A stretch of 5,135 bases of DNA from Rhodopirellula sp. (GTDB taxonomy: Bacteria; Planctomycetota; Planctomycetia; Pirellulales; Pirellulaceae), in contig DOPG01000326.1 in assembly GCA_003513555.1 (NCBI GenBank), positions 1 to 5,135 of the forward strand, given 5' to 3'. The translations under genes were made by a program, and so were the position numbers. Positions 1 to 5,135 of the stretch are shown here, piece by piece. Each line of letters opens with the position of its first letter. The stretch's first letter is position 1. Below the pieces are notes generated by a model. The model did not search any database, was not told where the DNA came from, and was given only the letters and a program-made list of their open reading frames with translations.

Positions 1-578
1 CCATCGGCTTGGATAGCCGCTTGGGGGCGGTGATCAATAGCACGCTCGTCAAAGAGTTGGGGCCGGTTTTGGCCGCGACGATGTTGGCTGGTCGTGTAGG
101 CGGCGCGATGGCCGCAGTGCTCGGCACGATGAGAGTCACTGAGCAAATTGATGCGTTGACCGCGATGGGGGCGGACCCTATTCACTATCTCGTGGTCCCG
201 CGTTTCCTCGCTTGCATCCTGTTGATTCCCTCGCTCACGATCATGGCTGATTTCATGGGTATCGTTGGTGGTTACTTTTACAGCGTGATTATTTTGGGTA
301 TCGACCACGCAGCCTACTTGAACCACTCAAGGGATGGCGTCACCGGATTCGATTTGTTCAGCGGAATTTTTAAGAGTATTTTCTTCGGTTCAACGATCGC
401 AATCGTTAGTTGTTATCGGGGATTTAATTGTGAGCCTGGCGCTGAGGGAGTTGGTAAAGCAGCGACAACTGCCTTCGTCTATTCATTTGTTCTGATTCTT
501 GCCGTGGATCTGTTTTTGACCATCGTCATGAATTCGATCTACTACACCATTTACCCCAACGGATCCTCGTTTCTATGA
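1..578 (+). CDS. mlaE: MlaE-family lipid ABC transporter permease, 5'-truncated by window
   Basis: This is the inner-membrane permease of an MCE-type lipid transporter, the subunit pair through which phospholipid or a similar lipid moves between the inner membrane and the MCE protein. The frame is open from base 3 and gives 191 residues, so about the first quarter of a roughly 260-residue family protein lies outside the window. The TTG at 9 is internal and not the start. Numbered from base 3, the family motif LVKELGPV is at residues 15-22, followed by the coupling region with EQIDAL at 47-52 and MGADP just after it. Hydrophobic segments follow: one beginning at VPRFLACILLIPSL, one around FFGSTIAIVSCYRG, and a last one around FVYSFVLILAVDLFLT, which matches the conserved end of the family. 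The stop overlaps the start of the ATPase gene as ATGA, which suggests translational coupling. Family assignment is strong. The substrate is inferred. Confidence 0.93.
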   Translation, partial: IGLDSRLGAVINSTLVKELGPVLAATMLAGRVGGAMAAVLGTMRVTEQIDALTAMGADPIHYLVVPRFLACILLIPSLTIMADFMGIVGGYFYSVIILGIDHAAYLNHSRDGVTGFDLFSGIFKSIFFGSTIAIVSCYRGFNCEPGAEGVGKAATTAFVYSFVLILAVDLFLTIVMNSIYYTIYPNGSSFL

Positions 579-1468
579 ATGAAGTATCCGCACCAGATGA
601 GGGAGACGAGATTTCTGAAGTCAACCATTCAGATCAGAGCGTTGGAGAAACACAGCAGTCCGATGACGAAACACCGTTGATCGAGGCTCGGGATGTCGCT
701 GTCATTTTTGATGATCAAGTGGTTCTGCAGGAGATTAATTTGCAGATCACGCGTGGTCAAACAGTAGCAATCATTGGAGAGAGTGGTTGTGGCAAGACTG
801 TCTTCATGAAAACTCTGGTGGGATTGGTGCAGCCCACGCGGGGTGAGATTTATTTTGATGGCGAAGGCCTGCACCAGATGGCGTATTCAGAGCTGACGCA
901 GGCCCGTCGCAGGTTTGGCTTTGTATTCCAGAATGCGGCCCTGTTTGACAGTATGTCCATATTCGAAAACGTCGCCTTTCCTCTTCGTCAAAGCGAAATC
1001 GTTTCTGAGGAGGTGGTTGAGGAAAGAGTGATGCAGCACCTTGCTGAGGTAGGCTTGCCCAGAAATGTCGCTTATAAGCGACCCGCAGAGTTGTCCGGGG
1101 GTATGCGAAAACGCGTCGGTTTGGCGCGAGCATTGATTCTGAAGCCTGAAGTGGTTGTTTACGATGAGCCGACGACTGGTTTGGACCCAATCATGAGTGA
1201 TGTGATTAATGAATTGATACTTGATACTCGGCGACGATATCCGGTTACCAGTGTTGTTGTCACACATGATATGCATACGGCTCGCAAAGTCGCGGATCGT
1301 GTACTGATGTTTTATCCACGGACGCGACTGGATGAAAATGAATCACAGGTCCTGTTTGACGGACCACCAAGCTCTTTGGAGCATGCAGAGGATCGGCGTG
1401 TTCGGCAGTTTGTTCGTGGAGAAGCTGGCGAGCGATTGACAGAATTAGCGCATGGATTATCTGGCTAG
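575..1468 (+). CDS. mlaF: MlaF-like ABC transporter ATP-binding protein
   Basis: This is the cytoplasmic ATPase that powers the MlaE-type permease encoded just upstream. It has 297 residues against about 270 in E. coli MlaF. Visible nucleotide-binding elements in order are Walker A GESGCGKT (68-75), Q-loop Gln119 in FVFQNAALF, signature LSGGM (173-177) followed by RKR as is typical of the Mla/Mkl/Ttg2A branch, Walker B VVVYDEP with catalytic Glu198, D-loop TGLDP (201-205) and H-loop His231 in VVVTHD. All catalytic residues are intact. The first 33 residues are an extra acidic leader with 11 Asp/Glu and no Lys or Arg; the ABC fold starts near PLIEARDV. The ATG at 575 overlaps the permease stop by four bases, which supports this start, although no clear Shine-Dalgarno site is seen. 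The C-terminal tail after residue 246 is polar and could make dimer contacts, as it does in E. coli MlaF. Confidence 0.95.
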   Translation: MNEVSAPDEGDEISEVNHSDQSVGETQQSDDETPLIEARDVAVIFDDQVVLQEINLQITRGQTVAIIGESGCGKTVFMKTLVGLVQPTRGEIYFDGEGLHQMAYSELTQARRRFGFVFQNAALFDSMSIFENVAFPLRQSEIVSEEVVEERVMQHLAEVGLPRNVAYKRPAELSGGMRKRVGLARALILKPEVVVYDEPTTGLDPIMSDVINELILDTRRRYPVTSVVVTHDMHTARKVADRVLMFYPRTRLDENESQVLFDGPPSSLEHAEDRRVRQFVRGEAGERLTELAHGLSG

Positions 1469-1499
1469 TTTGGATGGTTGTTAAGCCTGACGAGAACTA

Positions 1500-2711
1500 A
1501 TGATGGATGAAAATAGACTGCGATTCGGTGTAGGAGTTTTGGTGATTTCGGCAATCGGAATCGGCATCATTCTGACATTCCTGTTTGGGGCCTTTCCTAG
1601 CGTTCTGCAGCGTGACTATTCATTGTCGGTGGTCTTTGACTCAGCAGAGGGTATCGGTGCCAATACACCGGTTGTCCGTGATGGCGTACGGATCGGACGC
1701 GTTTCGAGTATCAGCCTGCGAGATCAGGGGGGCGTTCTCGTGACGCTCGCGATGGACGCTACCAAGCAGGTGTCTCACTCCTACATCCCGCGGATTGGTA
1801 CAGGAAACTTTGTTACGGGGGATGCGCAGCTTGAGTTTGTGCTGGGAAAACCCGCAAAGTTGAGAAGTCTTTGGGGTGCTAGCGGGAAAGCAGAGGACTA
1901 TCCCGAAATACTCAAGCAGCCGTACACAGATGGTGAGTACATTTCGTATGGAGAGAACTCGGAAAGTCTGTTCGAAATGCAGTCTGACCTTCAGGAGACA
2001 TTTGAGGCGATCCGCAACGCAGGCTCTTCCATCGCCGTTGCTGCTGAGAGCATCAACAAACTGGCGTCTGGTGTAGAGAAGGTAGTCGGGGGCAGTGATT
2101 CGAAAATCGAGCAGGTTGCTGACGAAGCGGTGCAGGCACTGCGGGAATTCAATGGAGCGATGACCGATATTCGAGCAATCGTCAACAATCCAGTCATTCG
2201 CGAAAATCTTGAAGAATCTGTTGAGCAGTTACCTGAGGTGCTCAAACAAGCAAAGCAAACGCTTGAGTCCACTAAACGCACCTTTGACAGTTTCGAACGT
2301 GTTGGCGGGCAGTTCGAGAAGGTTGGCGAAGCGGCAGTTGATACCGTTCGCAGTGCTCAACGAACAGTTAAGAATGTCGAGCAGTTCACTGAACCTCTGG
2401 CGACTCATGGTGATGAGCTGGTGAATCAGGTGCTGACCACCATGGCTCGTCTGGACAGCACTCTGGCCGAAGTGGATGAGTTTGGTAAAGCGCTCAATAA
2501 CAAGGACGGCTCGGTGCGACTGTTGCTCGATGACCAGGAGATGTATTGGAAGATTCGCCGAACGGTGGAAAACATTGAGAGTGCCACTGCAAGGATCAGG
2601 CCGATTCTTGATGACGTACGGGTTTTCACCGACAAAGTAGCAAGAGATCCTCGACAACTGGGCGTTCGGGGGGCCCTGTCAAAAAGACCGAGTGGTCTCG
2701 GTTTGAAGTGA
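1500..2711 (+). CDS. mlaD: MlaD-like MCE domain protein with long helical C-terminus
   Basis: This is the substrate-binding or tunnel-forming MCE subunit of the transporter, expected to be anchored in the inner membrane with its bulk in the periplasm. It has 403 residues, about twice E. coli MlaD (183). One membrane helix lies at about residues 9-32. A single MCE domain covers roughly 39-118: YSLSVVFDSAEGIGANTPV, then RDGVRIGRVSSI (60-71) and a glycine-rich end near GTGNFVTGDAQL. From about 150 to 380 the protein is Glu/Gln/Lys/Ala-rich and predicted to be helical or coiled coil, resembling single-MCE proteins with a long helical needle rather than compact MlaD. The tail is basic (21 residues from DPRQLGVRGAL). 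The start is a tandem ATG ATG at 1500 and 1503; a GAG at 1492-1494 is the only ribosome-site hint. It sits 31 bases after the ATPase gene, so it is probably co-transcribed. The MCE assignment is firm; mlaD is the closest symbol, but orthology is inferred. Confidence 0.9.
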   Translation: MMDENRLRFGVGVLVISAIGIGIILTFLFGAFPSVLQRDYSLSVVFDSAEGIGANTPVVRDGVRIGRVSSISLRDQGGVLVTLAMDATKQVSHSYIPRIGTGNFVTGDAQLEFVLGKPAKLRSLWGASGKAEDYPEILKQPYTDGEYISYGENSESLFEMQSDLQETFEAIRNAGSSIAVAAESINKLASGVEKVVGGSDSKIEQVADEAVQALREFNGAMTDIRAIVNNPVIRENLEESVEQLPEVLKQAKQTLESTKRTFDSFERVGGQFEKVGEAAVDTVRSAQRTVKNVEQFTEPLATHGDELVNQVLTTMARLDSTLAEVDEFGKALNNKDGSVRLLLDDQEMYWKIRRTVENIESATARIRPILDDVRVFTDKVARDPRQLGVRGALSKRPSGLGLK

Positions 2712-2715
2712 GCTC

Positions 2716-2750
2716 AAAAAAATCAACGGTGACAAATTGCTTCACCACCG
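2716..2750 (-). terminator. Candidate intrinsic terminator of the atp operon
   Basis: Read on the minus strand, CGGTG (2750-2746) can pair with CACCG (2731-2727) and is followed after TTGA by seven T residues (2722-2716). An alternative register pairs GGTGA (2746-2742) with TCACC (2732-2728) around a 9-base loop. The stem is only five pairs in either register and the loop is large, so the hairpin is weak. The T tract and its position 32 bases past the atpC stop are the main support. Confidence 0.4.
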
Positions 2751-2752
2751 AA

Positions 2753-2772
2753 AGCTGACAATGAGGTCAGTT
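2753..2772. repeat. Short inverted repeat, possible terminator hairpin
   Basis: CTGAC (2755-2759) and GTCAG (2766-2770) form a five-pair stem around a 6-base AATGAG loop, extendable outward by a G-T and an A-T pair to seven. It lies between the two gene ends. No T tract follows it on the plus strand, so it is not a classical terminator for the MCE cassette. It may be a 3'-end stabilising hairpin for either transcript. Confidence 0.35.
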
Positions 2773-2781
2773 GGTACAACG

Positions 2782-3168
2782 CTAGCTGGATGCTCGAAGC
2801 TGCCCACGAGCACGCCGAACAGCGGTATCTCTGATTTGAGCCTCTTCGGGTGTCGCACCAGACATTGCCAATGCGCTGTCCAAGTCTGCGTGGGCTTTAT
2901 CACGATCGATCAAGTCGATCGGCGTTGAGCGACCAGTTAGCACATTGATGACATCACCCTCGATGTGGGCGAAGCCACCATCCACGTAATAGCGTTCTGG
3001 ACCCGCCGCCGTTTGCAAGCGAAGCGTCCCAAAACCCAGCCGACCGATCAAGGGTGCTCGACCACCCATCACACCCAATTCCCCATCAAACATGGGGAGC
3101 GACACATACTCGGCCTCACGGTCGAGTTCGGTACGTTCAGGCGTTACAACTACACAGCGAAGTGTCAT
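2782..3168 (-). CDS. atpC: F-type ATP synthase epsilon subunit
   Basis: This is the epsilon subunit of the F1 sector. It sits at the foot of the gamma shaft, links it to the c-ring and, through its C-terminal helices, can restrain ATP hydrolysis. It has 128 residues against 139 in E. coli. The N-terminal beta-sandwich (about 1-84) begins MTLRCVVVTPER and contains the family blocks FDGELGVMGGRAPL (27-40), with Arg37 where many species have His, and YYVDGGFAHIEGDVINVL (60-77). The C-terminal helical hairpin covers about 88-128 and is slightly short, ending RRARGQLRASS. The motif at 87-92 is IDRDKA, close to the ATP-binding IDxxRA pattern of some epsilon subunits but with Lys for Arg. The gene starts five bases after the atpD stop; AAGGG at the end of atpD (3182-3178) may serve as its ribosome site. 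It is the last gene of the operon. Confidence 0.97.
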   Translation of the reverse strand: MTLRCVVVTPERTELDREAEYVSLPMFDGELGVMGGRAPLIGRLGFGTLRLQTAAGPERYYVDGGFAHIEGDVINVLTGRSTPIDLIDRDKAHADLDSALAMSGATPEEAQIRDTAVRRARGQLRASS

Positions 3169-3173
3169 GACTC

Positions 3174-4622
3174 TTAGCCCTTCTCTTCCATTTTCTTAGC
3201 CTGCTCTTCTGCCTGCTCGATCGCTCCGACGTACATGAACGCCTGCTCGGGCAGATGATCCCACTTTCCATCGCAGATTTCTTCGAAGCTACGGATCGTG
3301 TCCGACAAAGGTGTGATCTCCCCCGCCTTGCCGGTGAAAACCTCAGCGACCAAGAAAGGCTGGCTCATAAATCGCTCAATCCGTCGAGCACGATGGACCA
3401 CCATTTTGTCACCCTCGCTTAACTCATCAACACCCAGGATCGCGATGATGTCCTGCAGCTCACGATACCTCTGAAGGATCGTTTGTACTCGTCTAGCAAT
3501 CGCATAGTGACGGTCACCGACGTACTGAGGGTCGAGGATACGCGAGTTCGAAGCGAGTGGGTCAATCGCCGGATAAATCCCTTTTTCTGAAATGGAACGC
3601 TCCAGATAAATGAAAGCGTCCAACTGTCCGAAGGCCGTTGCCGGAGCGGGGTCGGTCGGGTCATCAGCAGGAACATAAACGGCTTGCACTGATGTAATCG
3701 CCCCTTTCTTGGTTGAGGTGATTCGTTCCTGAAGTGCTCCCATCTCGGTTGCAAGTGTGGGTTGGTAGCCCACTGCAGATGGCATTCGACCGAGCAACGC
3801 GGATACTTCCGAACCTGCTTGCGAAAAGCGGAAGATGTTGTCGACAAAGAGCAACGTGTCAGCACCCGTTGAATCGCGGAAATACTCCGCCATTGTTAGG
3901 GCAGATAGAGCCACGCGAAGTCGAGATCCCGGTGGCTCATTCATCTGACCGAACACCATGCAAGTTTGCTCGATCACCTTGCGACCGGTATCACCAATCT
4001 CCGTGTCTTGCATCTCCAGCCACAGGTCAGTGCCCTCACGTGTTCGCTCGCCTACACCCGCGAACACGGAGTAACCACCGTGACTGCTGGCGATTCGGGC
4101 GATCAGCTCAGTCAAGATCACCGTCTTGCCAAGGCCGGCCCCACCAAAAAGTCCGGCCTTACCACCGCGAACGAACGGTGTCAGCAAGTCCACAACCTTG
4201 ATACCCGTCTCGAATACCTCGGTGTTGGTTGAGAGTTCGTTCACAGGAGGGGCTTGCCGGTGAATCGGCATGTACTTGTCCGCGTCGACGGGACCTCGCT
4301 CGTCAATCTCTTTTCCAAGTACGTTGAAAACACGGCCAAGTGTGGCAGTACCCACTGGAACGCTCACTGCTTTTCCGGTGTCCACAACGTCCATGCCCCG
4401 CATCATGCCTTCGGTGCTTCCCAAGGCAATGGCACGTACACGGCCGCCACCAAGGTGCTGTTGCACCTCACCGACCAAATCGATGTCAACGCCTTTGTGC
4501 TGCGACTGGATTGCCACGGCGTTGTAAATCGGAGGCATATGACCTTCGGGAAACTCGATGTCGAAAGTCGAGCCGATCACCTGGGTGACGCGTCCAACAG
4601 TGTTTTCGGTTGCGGTAGACAT
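3174..4622 (-). CDS. atpD: F-type ATP synthase beta subunit (catalytic), EC 7.1.2.2
   Basis: This is the catalytic beta subunit of F1, which makes or hydrolyses ATP as gamma rotates inside the alpha3beta3 ring. It is complete at 482 residues, usual for the family. An N-terminal beta-barrel starts at VGRVTQVIGSTFDIEF. The nucleotide domain carries the P-loop GGAGLGKT (160-167, Lys166), GVGERTREG with catalytic Glu192 and Arg193, Walker B LLFVD (Asp261), the ATPase signature PAIDPLASNS (351-360), then the C-terminal helical domain with DELSEGD (399-405). Several residues differ from the common consensus: Leu164 for Val in the P-loop, TDLWLEM for NDxYHEM (198-204), Pro322 for Leu in ADDPTDPAP, and Gly404 in the DELSEED loop. 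None removes a catalytic residue, so the enzyme should be functional. The ATG at 4622 places the first barrel strand at the expected distance; no clear Shine-Dalgarno site precedes it. It lies 80 bases after atpG and 5 before atpC. Confidence 0.99.
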   Translation of the reverse strand: MSTATENTVGRVTQVIGSTFDIEFPEGHMPPIYNAVAIQSQHKGVDIDLVGEVQQHLGGGRVRAIALGSTEGMMRGMDVVDTGKAVSVPVGTATLGRVFNVLGKEIDERGPVDADKYMPIHRQAPPVNELSTNTEVFETGIKVVDLLTPFVRGGKAGLFGGAGLGKTVILTELIARIASSHGGYSVFAGVGERTREGTDLWLEMQDTEIGDTGRKVIEQTCMVFGQMNEPPGSRLRVALSALTMAEYFRDSTGADTLLFVDNIFRFSQAGSEVSALLGRMPSAVGYQPTLATEMGALQERITSTKKGAITSVQAVYVPADDPTDPAPATAFGQLDAFIYLERSISEKGIYPAIDPLASNSRILDPQYVGDRHYAIARRVQTILQRYRELQDIIAILGVDELSEGDKMVVHRARRIERFMSQPFLVAEVFTGKAGEITPLSDTIRSFEEICDGKWDHLPEQAFMYVGAIEQAEEQAKKMEEKG

Positions 4623-4702
4623 GTTCGTACTAAAGGCTGGGGTTAGCTAATTGAATGTGTGAACTAGAAAGGAAAACATAAACAGGTTTGCATCGTTGGC
4701 AA
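4623..4702 (-). other. atpG-atpD intergenic spacer
   Basis: Eighty bases separate the atpG stop from the atpD start, much longer than the 5-base gap before atpC. On the minus strand it is AT-rich in the first half, with pyrimidine-rich TTTTCCTTTCTAG in the middle, and has no GGAG-like ribosome site in front of atpD. A TTGCCA followed after 16 bases by TATGTT resembles a weak sigma-70 promoter, but this is not strong enough to annotate as one. I see no stable hairpin. Confidence 0.7.
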
Positions 4703-5135
4703 TTAGCCTTCCAATGCTTCAACGCCGCCGATGATTTCCATGATTTCGCCCGTGATTTGACTCTGGCGGGCTCGATTGTAAGTCATGGACAATTGTTTGA
4801 TCATGTCCCCTGCACTCTCTGTTGCTCCTTTCATTGCAATCATTCGAGCAACTTGCTCGCTGACGGCAGAATCGAGGAAGCACTTAAAAAGCTTTGCCTT
4901 GAAACTGGTCGGCACGACCTCTTCCAAGATACTTTCAGCGGACGGTTGAAACTCGTAATGTGTGTTTGTGCCCTCATCTGTTCCACTGACGCTTTCGTCG
5001 AGTGAACCAAACGGCAATAGTGTTTCGATTGTGACTTCCTGTCGGCTTGTGCTGATAAACCGCGTGTAGATCACATCAAGGCGATCCATCTGTCCTGTGA
5101 CGTACAACTCAAGGTACTTGGACGCGATTTTCTCT
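4703..5135 (-). CDS. atpG: F-type ATP synthase gamma subunit, 5'-truncated by window
   Basis: This is the gamma subunit, the central rotor shaft of F1 that couples c-ring rotation to conformational change in beta. The frame is open to the window edge and 143 residues are visible, about the C-terminal half of a protein of roughly 290. The TTG at 5107 is internal; in-frame residues EKIASKYLEL precede it. The first visible part (DRLDVIYTRFIS, then a PFGSL segment) belongs to the globular Rossmann-like portion. The C-terminal helix holds the family hallmark: SEQVARMIAMKGATES, then MIKQLSMTYNRARQ and QITGEIMEIIGG, aligning closely with the E. coli end (MVAMKAATDN, YNKARQASITQELTEI). It ends in VEALEG. 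It is the first of the three visible atp genes and presumably follows atpA outside the window. Confidence 0.97.
   Translation of the reverse strand, partial: EKIASKYLELYVTGQMDRLDVIYTRFISTSRQEVTIETLLPFGSLDESVSGTDEGTNTHYEFQPSAESILEEVVPTSFKAKLFKCFLDSAVSEQVARMIAMKGATESAGDMIKQLSMTYNRARQSQITGEIMEIIGGVEALEG

Larger units (their letters stand above)
2712..2781. other. Convergent intergenic spacer between the MCE cassette and the ATP synthase operon
   Basis: Seventy bases separate the stop of the plus-strand MCE gene from the stop of minus-strand atpC. The spacer contains an A7 tract (2716-2722) and two short inverted repeats, annotated separately. No reading frame or RNA gene is visible. Both operons must end transcription in or near this stretch to avoid running into each other. 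Confidence 0.85.

Noticed and set aside
9..11. TTG as the start of the permease gene, and likewise TTG at 5107 for atpG
   Set aside because: Both frames remain open to the window edge, and the upstream in-frame residues fit the families, so the genes are simply cut by the window.
804..1276. Two overlapping minus-strand frames of about 128 codons inside the ATPase gene
   Set aside because: They lie opposite Walker A to H-loop coding sequence with all ABC motifs intact, so they are shadows.
2229..2657. 142-codon open frame on the minus strand inside the MCE gene
   Set aside because: The sense frame has a membrane anchor, an MCE domain and a helical region; the antisense translation has no domain-like pattern.
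3734..4201. 155-codon open frame on the plus strand inside atpD
   Set aside because: It is antisense to the strongly conserved beta subunit, its translation shows no recognisable domain, and it is explained by the codon bias of the true gene.
4254..4646. 130-codon open frame on the plus strand over the atpD 5' end
   Set aside because: It is fully antisense to the conserved beta N-terminal domain and short spacer, with low-information composition and no family resemblance.
4678..4702. TTGCCA plus TATGTT promoter-like pair in the atpG-atpD spacer (minus strand)
   Set aside because: The -10 box matches only four of six positions and the spacing is 16 bases; such pairs arise by chance in AT-rich spacers and the genes are normally co-transcribed.
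1..5135. An undescribed defence, mobile or biosynthetic system
   Set aside because: Every gene belongs to a known lipid-transport or ATP synthase family, and no repeats, integrase, transposase, CRISPR or orphan gene is visible in the remaining short spacers.

Overview
The window holds the convergent 3' ends of two operons. It carries five protein genes with a confident family match and one MCE gene assigned by architecture. The codon-level deviations in the ATP synthase subunits (for example GGAGLGKT and DELSEGD in beta), the pairing with a lipid-transport MCE cassette, the moderate GC content and the weak Shine-Dalgarno sites fit a planctomycete, probably of the Pirellulales (Rhodopirellula-like) type. 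That placement comes from remembered family character, not from a search.

Plus strand, 1-2711: a lipid-trafficking ABC cassette in the order permease (MlaE-like, 5' end cut by the window), ATPase (MlaF-like), membrane-anchored MCE protein (MlaD-like). The first two genes overlap by ATGA and the third follows after 31 bases, so they are almost certainly one transcript. MlaE and MlaF form the inner-membrane ABC core. The MCE protein is anchored by one N-terminal helix and reaches into the periplasm with a long helical C-terminal region. No MlaC, MlaB or MlaA gene follows.

2712-2781: a 70-base convergent spacer with two small inverted repeats and an A7 tract. Read on the minus strand, this looks like a weak intrinsic terminator for the ATP synthase operon.

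Minus strand, 5135-2782: the distal end of the F-type ATP synthase operon in the usual order atpG (gamma, 5' end cut by the window), atpD (beta, complete), atpC (epsilon, complete). Gamma is the rotor shaft, beta the catalytic subunit, and epsilon the clamp and inhibitor on the shaft. The atpG-atpD spacer is 80 bases and the atpD-atpC spacer is 5 bases.

I see no RNA gene, mobile element, CRISPR array, integration site or unexplained long stretch. This is mostly a housekeeping region. The points worth a second look are lineage-specific changes in otherwise near-invariant ATP synthase motifs, and the architecture of the MCE and ATPase proteins. I found no convincing evidence of an undescribed system.
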